Shown piece by piece: positions 1-12,999 of a stretch of DNA of 64,000 nucleotides (position 1 is its first letter; every line of letters starts with the position of its first letter). This DNA comes from Nematostella vectensis (lineage: Eukaryota > Cnidaria > Anthozoa > Actiniaria > Edwardsiidae): assembly GCF_932526225.1 (NCBI RefSeq), contig NC_064040.1:5987181-6051180 (forward strand). The letters are read 5' to 3'. The notes below the pieces were generated by a model. That model searched no databases. It had not been told where the DNA came from and was given only the letters and a program-made list of their open reading frames with translations. A program made the position numbers and the translations under genes.

Positions 1-1049
1 GTGACAGATAAGACAACAACACTTTGCGTGACAGATAAGACAGCCACCAAGGCTCTGTGGTAGTCAAGTCCAAACGAGGGATTATTGGAAGACCACAGTC
101 TAGAGTTGATTACGATCATCAAAGACAATCATGTTATTCGTCTTGCTTTGGTTCGATTAAATTCTCTTTTTCGTTTATCTCGACGGTGCACGCAGCGCCC
201 AATAGCCATATCCCCGGGTCACGCCCCCCATACGTCTGATGTCCTGCCGAATAGGGTGTCTTTCCCGCGTTATCGGCATGATAGCGATATGAAAGGTGCA
301 CTCCTAACTTAGATTTATTGTTCTCATTACGCAAACCCTGGAAGAAACATTTTAAAAGTTAACCGTAACGGTTTAATATAAGATAGCGTGACACCTTTAA
401 AAAGCAAGCGTGGCGAATTTTACAAGCTAGATTAGCGCATTTCACCTGGTTATTTTTTTAAAGATGAAGAGAAAGGGGCGCTGAAGGGAAGGTTCTTAGT
501 TGGCCACATTTCCGGCGTTTCTTAAATAACGAGCACCCTGGTCTCCCTTCGTTTGTATAGCGCCTAGCTCAGAAAGATGATCACTCAATCTGAAGCACCC
601 CCAAAACTACACGAGATCAAAATATCGAAGTATTCAAACGAGGCAGTGAATTAAGTATCAGTATGACTACGGTAATCTCGCTATGTCCGCCTTAGGGTGG
701 GGTTTATTTGGTTAACAGAAAAACAATATTAATCTGCTACCTCCAGCAGATTTCATTCTAGGCCGAAAAAAACAGGGTTTGCAGATAGGACAATGGCAGT
801 GGCATCGGTATGGATCACCTCACTGTGCCCGCCTTATGGAGGGTTTCAGTGCTGGTTATGTCAATCATCGAGACCCAATCAAAGAGAAGCTTCATGAAGC
901 CCTCGACTTCTGACCTGCAATCGCAAGCCGGATAAAACCCGCGCCAATTTGCGCGCATATATATCCCAGACAGCTGATACACCCTCAGAAGCGTGCGCTA
1001 GCACTAAATATTCACCTCGAAGACAATATTACAAGGGGATATCGCAATT
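1..1049. other. No gene recognised
   Basis: I see no convincing coding exon, RNA gene or repeat array in this stretch. The short open frames are not supported by splice sites or family similarity. The last part is presumably the promoter and 5' leader of the vWA-domain gene that starts at 1050. Confidence 0.5.
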
Positions 1050-4000
1050 ATGGCATGGTCATGGTCGCTTGTTGCGTTAGTATTGGCGATGGTTTCGCCT
1101 TCGTTGGAGTATATATGGGAGCGAAAGGACTCATTTGAGAGAAATTATTATGACCGTAAGTATCATATTTTATGGTGGAAACTGTACACCGAACTCTCGT
1201 GTAAACCGATCAAAAGCACGATCGATGTAAATCTTCACATGTTACAAAAAAAAAACGACGCTATTTTATCAATAATAGTATTTTGTGGTGCGTTCATGTA
1301 AGGTTTAAAGCGGATAATGCGATATCGTAGTTTAGCTGATGAACGCAGAAATGCAAAATTTAATCCTGATTTTTTAAACGATGTTTTCCTTAAATACCAC
1401 GCATAGTGTAATGGATGACGAAGTGCTTGCAAAAGGCAAACCCGACCACTATATACAAAAAGAAAAAAATTGTTTTAATTAAATAGCGCAGTGTCAGCCC
1501 TTGAAAAATCGTGCAAAAAGGACACAATTTCGTCGACATAATTTGTTCTGCTATTTAAAAGTGGAATCGGCCGAACAAAGTGCCTTTGTAACGACAAAAT
1601 CGGCAACGTTCGCGTGACTATCGCCTAAGTGCGTGACAGACATCATGTATCGCGTGTATTACAAGGTTCTGTTATACCTAGCTCCATGTTATCAGGTATA
1701 CGGTAATAAAAAGACGCAATAAACTATGCGGTAAGCGCGCGCCGAGTCCAAGAGAACTCGAACTAACTGTTAAACGTTCTCGTCAATTTCTGGTGCTTAA
1801 CAGAAGCCATAAACATGTATTGGTTTGTCTATAAGGGTTTCTTGTAGTGGAAAATACTGAAAGGACCACACACTTTTATTGCTTGACGCAAACTCGTAGA
1901 GTCAAGAGCACATTCAATAATAATCACGTCACTTTTGGTAGTAGAGAAAAGACTAGAGATTGCCGGATACGGATAAGATATTCGCATAACACGGAGATCA
2001 GAGGTGTAAAGGCGACATACCAAATGATAAACACTCCGGATGACAGATTAACACATGACAGGCACATGTTACTCACATTTGCGGGAACGTTACCAAGCCG
2101 AAACACACAGCTGACTCCTGATAAATGGAACCGTCAAGGGGAAATGGAGCTCAGGGCTCAAGTCATCGCGGGTTTAATATAGAACTACTGAAAAAAGTTA
2201 CGCTGTGGTACCATTCTCAGTGGCAGTACCTACACACCAACACACATAGAACCACTGAGGACGCTGGCCCTGTGGTACAATTCTCAGTGGCAGTACTTAG
2301 ACACCAACACACATAGAACCACTGAGGACGCTGGCCCTGTGGTACCATTCTCAGTGGCAGTACTTAGACACCAACACACATAGAACCACTGAGGACGCTG
2401 GCCCTGTGGTACCATTTTCAGTGGCAGTAGTTACACACCAACTCACATAGAACCACTGAGGACACTGGCCCTGTGGTACCATTCTCAGTGACAGTACTTA
2501 CACACTAACATACATAGAACCACTTAGGACGCTGGCCCTGTGGTACCATTCTCAGTGACAGTACTTAGACACCAACACACATAGAGCCACTGAGGACACT
2601 GGCCCTGTGGTACCATTCTCAGTGACAGTACTTACACACTAACATACATAGAACCACTGAGGACGCTGGCCCTGTGGTACCATTCACAGTGAAAGTACTT
2701 ACAGACTAACACACATAGAACCACTGAGGACACTGGCCCTGTGGTACCATTCTCAGTGACAGTACTTACACACTAAAATACATAGAACCACTGAGGACGC
2801 TGGCCCTGTGGTACCATTCACAGTGAAAGTACTTACAGACTAACACACATAGAACCACTGAGGACACTGGCCCTGTGGTACCATTCTCAGTGACAGTACT
2901 TTCACACTAAAATACATAGAACCACTGAGGACGCTGGCCCTGTGGTACCATTCTCAGTGGCAGTATTTACACAGTAACATACATAGAACCACTGAGGACG
3001 CTGGCCCTGTGGTACCATTCTCAGTGACAGTATTTACACAGTAACATACATAGAACCACTGAGGACACTGGCCCTGTGGTACCATTCTCAGTGACAGTAC
3101 TTACACATTAACATACACAGAACCACTGAGGACGCTGGCCCTGTGGTACCATTCTCAGTGGCAGTACTTACACACTAAAATACATAGAACCACTGAGGAC
3201 GCTGGCCCTGTGGTACCATTCTCAGTGGCAGTATTTACAGACTAACACACATAGAACCACTGAGAACGCTGGCCCTGTGGTACCATTCTCAGTGACAGTA
3301 CTTACACACTAACATACATAGAACCACTGAGAACGCTGGCCCTGTGGTACCATTCTCAGTAACAGTATTTACACAGTAACATACATAGAACCGCTGAGGA
3401 CGCTGGCCCTGTGGTACCATTCTCAGTGGCAGTACTTAGACACCAACACACATAGAACCACTGAGGACGCTGGCCCTGTGGTACCATTCTCAGTGGCAGT
3501 ACTTAGACACCAACACACATAGAACCACTGAGGACGCTGGCCCTGTGGTACCATTCTCAGTGGCAGTACTTAGACACCAACACACATAGAACCACTGAGG
3601 ACGCTGGCCCTGTGGTACCATTCTCAGTGGCAGTACTTAGACACCAACACACACAGAACCACTGAGGACGCTGGCCCTGTGGTACCATTCTCAGTGGCAG
3701 TACTTAGACACCAACACACATAGAACCACTGAGGACGCTGGCCCCTGTGCTACCATTCTCAGTGGCAGTACTTACACACTAACATACATAGAACCACTGA
3801 GGACGCTGGCCCTGTGGTACCATTCCCAGTGACAGTACTTACACAGTAACATACATAGAACCACTGAGGACGCTGGCCCTGTGGTACCATTCTACAGTAG
3901 ACAGAACTTTCCGGCCAAAGAACAGGAAAAAAATGAGACTCTGGTCCTTAGATACCTTTGGCCCTATGGTACCAGTAATAGTACTTAGAGGCTTCCACAT

Positions 4001-6096
4001 ATAACCAATGAGGACGCAGACCCAGTGGAACAATTTTCAGTGACATTTCTTTCTCGAAAATAAAATGAGAGAGAATTTATCGAATATAAAATAATGGAAT
4101 TTATCAAGTCACACAAAGTGACTGAATGAAAACGGTATCTTTACAGTTTTTATTTCCATCCTTATCTCAGCAGTAGTCAAGGCCAAAGTAAATTCCCCTC
4201 GTAGAATGATGAAATAGAATTGCCGTTCATCATTTCTATGACTAACGCCTTATGAATAGGTATATCACAAGAGTGGCGCTTTGCCAAGGACAAATGGAAT
4301 GGGGATGACCCTGGTAAGCATGCAATCATGGCAAAGCTGCATGACCTCCGGCCAAGAACACTGAATATGGTTTGGTACCCAGTCATGGAAAACAATGGAG
4401 ATTTCGTGTCGTGGTTATTTACTGACTAAAAATTATCCAGTTGGAAAATATTTTAAAAAAAATGACCTTGCACTTGATCTTAATTTCTTATACACCAGTA
4501 GGAAGGATTAAACGATAAGTCAATATCACCAGCGCAATTCGGGGTCTATCATCTGTGTAATAAGCCATATCAGGTTAATAAAGACAATATTCACCTCCTT
4601 CAAGTGTTAAATTGTTATCATTCTGTCACAAAATTTGATGACATCGTGGTTTTGGTGATGTTTAGACGTAACTTGTCGCACGCTTTGTCATGCCTGATGA
4701 ATTAAAACAGGGGTAAGTAGACGAGCAGGATAGATGTATTGCAGTGAGTCTGAAGTAGTGGCATAACGAGTCAGCGACCGATTATCTAGAGGTCAAAAGA
4801 CACACGCATTTTTACTAATGCTACTTAATAAATTCGAGTTTCAAGAGATGTTCTAGAAAGTTCGCCATTTTTAGATTTCCGTGTAAAGATGAAGGGGAGA
4901 CAAGAGTTACACCAGAAAGAAACCATTGACAAACATTCCAATCAAATAAGTGTTTTTTCATCTTTAATGACTATCAAGTGATGATGATAAAAAAAAAAAA
5001 TAGAAATCAAAGGCTCTGTGAGCCAACTCGTGAATGCAAAGTATTTTCCTAGTTATTTTGTGTGTAAAAATTATATACAGGATACAGAATAAACTATCAA
5101 ACATAAACACATCAAAGATGCTGAGAATACATAAAAATGTTCTTCTTCGTATTTTTTTTCTACGATATGACATACCAAGTACAAAATAATCTGCAGATTA
5201 TCCGTGTAGTAGGGGGGTTTTAGGCGCCAAAAGTGTCGTCGTAGCGTAAAAAAAAAAGTACCCGGATGATCGTGCGCAAGGGGTTTACGCGCCAAAATAG
5301 TCAAATCACGGTTCATTCTTTCTCAACAGGTTATCAAAAAATCCCGCCACGAATAGAGACAGCCCGTAAGTTCATGGAAAATTTTCTCGACCGAGATATT
5401 AAAGAACTGGACGATGGCGCAAAAAATATCAGAAGGCGATCCGTCGGGGACAACATCTTTTATGACGTCGTCTTCGTACTCGACTCTTCGGCGTCTGTCG
5501 GCGTTAAGGACTACAAGAACGGCATCCTGGCGCTCCAGACCCTCATTACACGAGCTAAGGAAGACACCAGGTACGCAGGAATTACCTTTTCTACCGAAGC
5601 TAACATCACCTTCTATTTCACCGACCCCTTGGACGCCATGAAGGGACTGGGCGGTATCACCTACGCACCGGGCATGACAAACACTCAGGCCGCCTTAGAC
5701 ATCTGCCGTACACAGCTCTGGTTGAACAAAAAGAGCGGCTTCCGTAGACTGAGCTTTAAGAGGATCTTGATAGTAACCGACGGCCAGTCTAACATCAACA
5801 TGGAAAGAACACTGTATAATGCGTTTCAGCTGAAAAACATGGGCATCGAGATCTTCGTGGTAGCTGTGGGGAAGTACCTTCGAGGGATTGCCGAAATTGT
5901 TGGCTTGGCGAGCTCTACCGACGCGCATCTGTATCGAGTGCGGAATCTAAGAGGGCTCCTTGAAGTGGTGCACCTCATCCCGCCGTGGCGTCTTATTCAC
6001 CAGCAGCAACGCACGTGGCTGGCGAACATGTTCGAGAACGTGGAAGACGAGTTTAAGTACTTCAGCCACGCAAAGCAGCGCCATAATACCCACTGA
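1050..6096 (+). CDS. Secreted von Willebrand factor A domain protein
   Basis: Two-exon model, 1050-1155 and 5330-6096, about 290 aa. Exon 1 encodes a signal-peptide-like start (MAWSWSLVALVLAMVS) and ends at a strong donor, GTAAGT. Exon 2 follows a CAACAG acceptor, and the phases (1 plus 2) close exactly. Exon 2 carries one vWA domain with a complete metal-ion-dependent adhesion site: DSSAS at about residues 87-91, the threonine in GMTNTQ, and TDGQSN. The tail after the domain is short and ends in a stop, with no transmembrane segment, so the protein is probably secreted. vWA domains mediate protein-protein adhesion in matrix and complement-like proteins; the partner is unknown. The 4.2-kb intron contains a 67-bp minisatellite and may hide extra exons. 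The domain call is firm. Joining exon 1 to exon 2 is inference from phase and the signal peptide. Confidence 0.8.
2195..3900. repeat. 67-bp minisatellite, about 25 copies
   Basis: Head-to-tail array with a 67-bp period, seen from starts at 2203, 2270 and 2337. Each unit contains GGTACC and a small inverted pair, CCACTGAG and CTCAGTGG, flanking the segment GACGCTGGCCCTGTGG. Units differ by scattered substitutions. Blocks of near-identical units at 2270-2400 and 3420-3720 suggest local homogenisation. The array lies within the intron of the vWA gene and has no coding potential I can support. The unit resembles the tail of a tRNA-derived SINE at 43390-43435. Confidence 0.95.
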
Positions 6097-6980
6097 GTCA
6101 CCCCATATGCGTACACGGGCCTCTATACATACTATTCTAGTGCCGTTTACATTTGTCGAACAAGATTCAGTTGGCGCCATATCGTGTGGTAACCATGGAT
6201 ACAATTAACGCGATGGCACAAAATGTAGTCACATTTGCCCAAATCTTTCAGCCTGATTACGTCATCATTGACAGAGTCAGTCTACGACGTCATAAAACAG
6301 ATGGCGTCTTCAAATGACAGAATAGCATATGTAGACAATGGAAGCGAGACTCAAAGTGGAAGATATAAAGACGCGAATGTTAAATGCAGTAGGTTAGGCT
6401 TAGGTTATGCAGTATCATATGTTATGCAGTATCATATGTATTCACGCTGTTTACTGATATGTGTACGGAGATGGAATTTAGAGCTGGTTCATAGGAATAT
6501 AGTTGGACTTACTAATTGTATACTTTAGGATAATGCTCGTTTTGTACATACATGTACCATATGAAAAACGGAACGTCCTTCGCAATTATGTAAAAACGGA
6601 ACACAGTATATATGTCAAACCACTTACAGTCGGTAAAAGTGTTAGTGGTTGTAAGTGTGCGAATAAAAAGCCACACAGATAATAGAACTTGCACAAATAA
6701 AGAAAAATTGCTAAGAACCTAGGCTAGTTGTAATATAATCAATAGTCACTAATATATAAAAAGTAAGGAGACTTATCATGTGATTGTCAGTAAAGAATGC
6801 GTGATCGAAATGAGTGACAGAATGATGATTGTGTGACTATTTCTGTAAGCACCATACCTCTTGATGATATTTGGATTTGATTGACAGAAGGGGCGGGGCG
6901 AAGATCGCTGTAACTTCATCTGTCGACATAACTCCATTCCTTACGATATTGGTCATGTGGGCGAGGAGAGTGATCCACAG
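6097..6980. other. No gene recognised
   Basis: This is the 3' flank of the vWA gene and is AT-rich. A short duplicated motif, TTATGCAGTATCATATG, occurs near 6407-6437. I see no other coding exon or RNA gene. Confidence 0.5.
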
Positions 6981-7520
6981 TTTACTTAAAGATGGCTCCA
7001 CGTACGGCCTGCGGGATGAAAACGCCTGTTAGTTAAATTGGCGTGTGTGTCGTGAGGGGGGTGATTATATGGTCACGTAGGTGTGTTTACTTAAAGATGG
7101 CTCCACGTACGGCCTGCGGGATGAAAACGCCTGTTAGTTAAATTGGCGTGTGTGTCGTGAGGGGGGTGATTATATGGTCACGTAGGTGTGTTTACTTAAA
7201 GATGGCTCCACGTACGGCCTGCGGGATGAAAACGCCTGTTAGTTAAATTGGCGTGTGTGTCGTGAGGGGGGGTGATTATATGGTCACGTAGGTGTGTTTG
7301 CTTAAAGATGGCTCCACGTACGGCCTGCGGGATGAAAACGCCTGTTAGTTAAATTGGCGTGTGTGTCGTGAGGGGGGTGATTATATGGTCACGTAGGTGT
7401 GTTTACTTAAAGATGGCTCCACGTACGGCCTGCGGGATGAAAACGCCTGTTAGTTAAATTGGCGTGTGTGTCGTGAGGGGGGTGATTATATGGTCACGTA
7501 GGTGTGTTTGCTTAAATATG
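6981..7520. repeat. 105-bp minisatellite, five near-identical copies
   Basis: Units begin with TTTACTTAAAGATGG (TTTGC in some) at 6981, 7086, 7191, 7297 and 7402, and a partial diverged sixth unit starts at 7507. The period is 105 bp, with one 106-bp unit that has one extra G in its G run. Copies are almost identical, which points to recent amplification or gene conversion. No open frame of note runs through it. Confidence 0.95.
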
Positions 7521-7966
7521 GCTCTTCATACGATCTGAGGGGTAAAGAATTTCTTGTGATTTTTTTAATGGAAAACGCTTTCCATGTGTTCACGTCATGT
7601 TTCTAGTATAACTCCTTTGTACCCCACCTCCCCTTTCCTAGGAACCCCTTCCCCCCTTTCCATGTTGTAGTCTGACACCTGCGACCATAGTCCTCAACAT
7701 GGAATAGGGGGGGGGGGGGGGTATTGCGTTTTCATTCAATGGCTTATTGGGTATATAACTGATTTAAAAATCATTTTATCAGCCATTAAATTCACAGATT
7801 GTATATAGCAATATTTTCGATCGAATTTGGTAAGGGAATCATAAAAATGTTTGGATGGTCATTTCGCGATAATTTTACAAAACTTCTTTCAATGCTGAAT
7901 AAAAAAAATTATAAAATCAAGTGTGATTGGTTGGGGCTCTATAATGACTGAAGAAGTTTGCCTCAT
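7521..7966. other. 3' flank of kizuna-like gene; poly-G run
   Basis: No gene seen. A run of about 15 G residues lies at roughly 7708-7722. The rest is AT-rich and probably includes the 3' UTR of the minus-strand gene that ends at 7967. Confidence 0.4.
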
Positions 7967-10900
7967 CTACGGTAAAAGAGATGCCAGAACTGTATACCTT
8001 AGCTTTCTATCAGAGGAAATAGTCTGTCCTGAGGAGAAGGCTTCATCTGAGATGACCCAGCCAGACGATGAGCTGGTCACAATGCGTGGAAGCTCTTCTA
8101 GAACTATCATACTGATGGTGCAAGGGTCATATGTCTGAAGACTGTCTCCTCGGCCCACGGATCTGGTGGGGGAAAAGGCATGTTAACACATATTCACCGA
8201 CCAAAAAAACAAAAAAAAAAAGGGGCAAATGAAGAGACCAGAAAACGTTATTGGTTATAGAGATTTGCATGCTATTTTGTCTTGAAGAAAACTGACAGAC
8301 GGGGCTATTGACTAAGAGGCAATGAGGGCAAAAGGAATAATGAATTATATAAAAGTGATAAATTAATACAATATAAGTACTTACATAATAATATCCTCTT
8401 TCATGGACGTGCTGCATGCGGGTGAGTGGTACAGGCTCTCTGGACTAAACGACACTTCAATGTCATCATCCACGACACTTAGCATCACCAGGAACTCATC
8501 AACACTCACTGGATCCATGAGGGACCCTTCCTTGCTTGAACCATCTCCAGTAGCTAGGGTCATCTTCTCTATCTCTGATGACAGTTTTTCTTCCATTAAA
8601 GACTGCTTCTGTTGTTTCTTCTCTAGCTGCTGCTGCTGCTTTTGCTGCTGTTGTTGTTGTAATTGTTGCTGTTGTTTCCGCTGCTCCTGCCGAAGGCTTT
8701 GCTCTTGCAGCCCAAATTGTTGTTGATGTTGTACCTCTTCTTCATGCAAATCTTCAACTTCAGCTTCAACCACAGCTGTAAAACCATCCCTCGTCATCTC
8801 ATCCCTATCATCTACCCCTGACGAGGCAGGTTGGCTCCTCAATAAAACAGCACCTGATCCTGCTGTTGAACCCTTTGTAGCTGTTTCTTCATTTGAATGT
8901 CTACGGCCATTTATAGCCTCATCTGAAATAGTGATATCACTATCACCATCCTCACTGAGACCTGAGGAAATCGACCCTACATCTATTTCAGAATCAGAGT
9001 TCTCATGTAAAGCCTTGTTTTTGATGCCCTTTCTCTCTCCACTCTCTGATGAAGATTGTAGATCATTCATGGTCAACATAGACGGATATTCGTTACTCTT
9101 TCCAAGACTTCCCTTTCTTATATTCTCTTGCCCATCTATCTGGTCATGTCGGAGTTTGTCTGTTGCAGATTGAGTTTGGATATTGAGACCACTACCTGGA
9201 ATTGTTGAAATGTGCTGTTGACCATACCCTTGCAAGACAGGAAGATACTGTCCAGGTATTTGATCAGAGTTGGATAACCGGACATTTGAGGTAGAGGATG
9301 ACAAACTCTGGTGGTTATTGTTTGACCGAATGTTACTAGGATCCAATGACTGGAAGAAAACAAAACAATAAGAAGACCCTTTTTCTCTATGTTCATGCAG
9401 ATAGAAAGGCTTGAATTTGTAAACTCTGATACTGTGTGATAGTACAATTCTTAATACATAACCATTAGGGCAATTCTGATTATAAAAAAATATATATCCA
9501 AAATTTTCAATAGGTATTATTTTTTAACTGTCTTTGTCTTTTTATTAGGATTCCTGTGAAGCCTTGGGTACATATTTCAGAACACCTCCCTCCCTCCCTC
9601 CTCCCCCTTCTGATATCAACCTACAATGTGCAGACTTAATGCAGCACGAAGGTAATGATATTTCATACATTCTCTTAATATATTTCATAGCATACCAAAA
9701 TATGAATGGAACATGGGAATCCAATTCATTTTCTGTTACTAAAATTTCTTACCATGGGTTGGTGTTTGACGTATTTTCTTTCTGCCTGCAAATCACTATT
9801 TGTCAATTCCTGGGATCTGGTATTAACATCATCATTGTCTTTTACTCTGCCGCCTTCAGTACCAGAGAAACTACCACCTTCACCATAGCTGCTGTCCTTA
9901 TAGTCCAAAGCATTCCCTTGGCCTTGAGTTACCTCACTATCATGAGGCAATCTACTATCCATAGAGGCATTACCCCTACTGTGTTGCCCCATGTTCCCTC
10001 CATTCACCATCCCCATTCCACTATCAGTAACACCACCATTGCCTGGACCATATTTGCCAGGAACTAGGGTTTGCTGGTGAGCAGACCCATAGGACATGTC
10101 CAGGGATTGGTTGAAGCCATTCCTTGGATCGTGAGGACCACTATGCATTGGATGGTATGGAGTTGAGTACATCATGCCCCCAGAGGGGTAATATGGAGAA
10201 CGTGGAATCCTTTCTGGAAAGTAATGATTAAAGGATGGATCTCCTGTATAGTAAGGGTCCCACTCTGCGGTAAAGGCGCGGGTGGAGTAACCACTTAACT
10301 GGGAGGGGCTGTTCGTTGGGTACCCCATATTAGGATAAGTTGGTCTCGACATCCTGTCCAGGTATGGATTCTGTGCGGGATCTGGTGATTGGAAGCGCAC
10401 ATGTCCATTTGTGGGTCGCCAAGGTTGGCTATGAAGTGGTGCTTGGTTATGTGGGCGGCCAATAAACTCATCCACACTTTCTCCCTGAGAATTAAGGATA
10501 AAGGTTTTGTAGGATATAGAATGAATATTTCAGATAGGGTTACATAACATAACTGCTGTATAATTGGCTGTTCCTGGGAATCAAGGCCTATCAAACCTAC
10601 AAAATTGAAGTTTTGAAAGTTGATGGAATTTTTTTAAAAAAGCATTTTTGGATAAGCAAGTGGGCACAAGGGCCAACACGTATGACTATTTTAGAAGAAA
10701 TCTAAAGCTTGGAGTGATTCAAATTGCCTACCCTAAAAGCCCTATAACACCCTAATGTATTTTATCTTATTACCCTTAATTTTGTGTCACTTCGTGAATT
10801 TCGCGATTTTAAAAGATAGGAAGTGAAAATAAAAGGATGCCAAAATTAAGTGTCCCAAAAATTAGGGTGTGCGAAAATTAAGTGAGTACACAAGAAGCCT

Positions 10901-12980
10901 TTTGGGGAATATTGGCCATTTGATAAGCTTCATGAAAACAACTTGTCTATTTAGTCATCTAATGTACATATAGTACGGTAAGGGGCTGAGTTGGACATTT
11001 TAATTCCACTTGTTTGGCTTTATTTTTATTATCCCAAAATCGCCAAAATAAAGTGACTCTACTCAAATAAGCCTACCATCCCTTTGGAAAAAAAAAAGAA
11101 ATAAGCTTCTCTTATGGCATTTGGCTTTTGACTCATCTAGGGGGTTTATAAATGCTTCAAGGCACATATGAGGGGCAAAGAAATATAACACTAGCCTTGA
11201 ATATAATGAGAATAAATGTCAGTGACTTACACCCAAAATGATAGCTCACCATTTTATTGCCAAAATAAAACCAATAATCAAGGCATATATTTTCAGCATG
11301 AAAGGAGTAGTAATTTTATATAAAAGTTGAGATTTGGGGTCAAATGGTGTAAATACCTGTCCATTCTGTACTTTTTCCCGTTCCCACTGCATCATCTGTC
11401 TGTGATGTTCTAGCTGCTCCCGCCAGCTTGGGTACATCTGATTTACATAAGCTTCGTAGTTGTCCTATTGAACATGTGAAGGTATGCTCCTCAGTAATTA
11501 TAGTACCCCATGTATCTATTTTGCTTGAGAATGCAACCTTTTGGTTACAGATATGGGTATCATCCACATATTAATGACATGACGAAAAAACCTGGATAAT
11601 GTGCCAATAGAAATAGAGAAAGACACAATTTCTTACAATGGCCATTGGTTCCTTGTGTTCTGGACTGATTGTCAAAATACAAATACTGTGATGCCGAAAT
11701 GCACATATCCAGATTTTGGCTTTTTAAGATATTTTTTCCTTGATTATCAAATTCCAAATTTCAATGACACTTTACAAAAAGTTGCCTCAATTTAAAAAAA
11801 GTCACATTTGATATTGTGTATTAGAGAAATGTTCTGCCTTATTAGATTTGAAATGGTCTTGAAGCATCATTGAAGCATCAAGTCATGTTTTTTCGTACAA
11901 AAAAAAGGTGCAGAGATCTAAATATCCTTTTTTGCTTCTTCACAAATTTAGAAAAGCAAGAAAAAGTTTTTCAATCATCCTTACCTTTATAGATTTTAAT
12001 CGTTGCAGTTTATCAGTCAGCATGGAGGCGTGTTGCTCTACTCTCTCAAAATCTTGAAGAAGGGAGTAGTTTCTCTCCTTGCTTGCACTCTCCTGATTAC
12101 ATATTTGCTGCCAGTATCTCTGTAACTCCTCCTCTTTGGACTGCTTCATTCTGGAAATAATAACCATTTAATGGTAATTACATTTGTTGTTTAAATTAAG
12201 CTCTAATTTCTAGCAGTATATTTATCATGGCAAGCTTCATTAAGTTTCTGTAAAGAGAGGTTACACACATGATCCTACCTGTTAGGTGATTTGGAAGTAC
12301 CACTTTTGTTGAGCAGTAGGGATGGACTCTGTCTGGACGAGCGATTCCTGAAAATAAGATAAAAAAGACAAATGTAATAGGAAGAAAAAGCTTTGTAGAC
12401 TGAAGGGTACCTTAGGGAATGTTGAGGAAATAAGAAGGGATTAATAAGGAAATAAGAAGGGAATACAATTTATCGACATTCATTATTATCATTTCTTAAA
12501 AAAAAATAAAGAAAGCTCTTTTATAAAACGTTTTGAAAGATGTCCAAGTATATAAACATCATTTTTTAACACAACCAACATACACTGTTTGTTGGCAGGC
12601 CCCATTCTAACAGCTAGAAATTATATTTGGACCATTCCATCAAACATTTGCGATAATCTTTGCATTTATTAGAAAATCGAATAGCTTTTAGTATAAGAAA
12701 TGTTGAGAAAGAATACATTTTTTTAAACAAGGATTGTACATTGAAATCAAATAACATAACTTTTTCAACTACCACCGGCTAACAAGGTCATGAAAACGTA
12801 AACAAAACATTGCACGGTGGATTTTAATAAGTGTAAATCACAGCCGGATTTGGCAACGTTAGAGCAGTTTACTAAATGCAATTACTCCATATGGGCTAGT
12901 TAATTTGCTTACCTTCCATAAGGGGAGATATTTGGCGATCCCAGTCTTTTCGTCCCGTATTGTGAACTTCTTTCCGCCAT
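7967..12980 (-). CDS. Kizuna-like centrosomal protein
   Basis: Seven-exon model on the minus strand: 12913-12980, 12279-12347, 11985-12150, 11357-11464, 9753-10484, 8385-9349 and 7967-8162. All splice phases close and give about 767 aa. The start is the first ATG of exon 1 (MAERSSQYGTKR). Exon 3 encodes a coiled-coil segment (RYWQQICNQE, LLQDFERVEQH, TDKLQRLKSIK) that matches the N-terminal signature I know from vertebrate kizuna (KIZ/PLK1S1), a pericentriolar scaffold and PLK1 substrate. An acidic SDITISDE motif near residue 520 resembles another conserved KIZ patch. Between them are low-complexity P/S/Y/N-rich sequence (exon 5) and a glutamine-rich tract (about residues 610-640). The last exon could splice further at a GTATAC site just before the stop. 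The assignment rests on short motifs remembered from the family, so another centrosomal coiled-coil protein is possible. It is head to head with SIRT2. Confidence 0.65.
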
Positions 12981-12999
12981 TTTCCCTGGTTTGAAATGT

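Noticed and set aside
1847-2316. 111- and 63-codon plus-strand frames
   Set aside because: In the intron of the vWA gene and partly inside the 67-bp repeat; no similarity.
8403-8781. Cysteine- or alanine/valine-rich plus-strand frames
   Set aside because: Antisense reading of the glutamine-rich exon of the kizuna-like gene.
9564-10067. 167-codon plus-strand frame
   Set aside because: Antisense shadow of the large kizuna-like exon 9753-10484.
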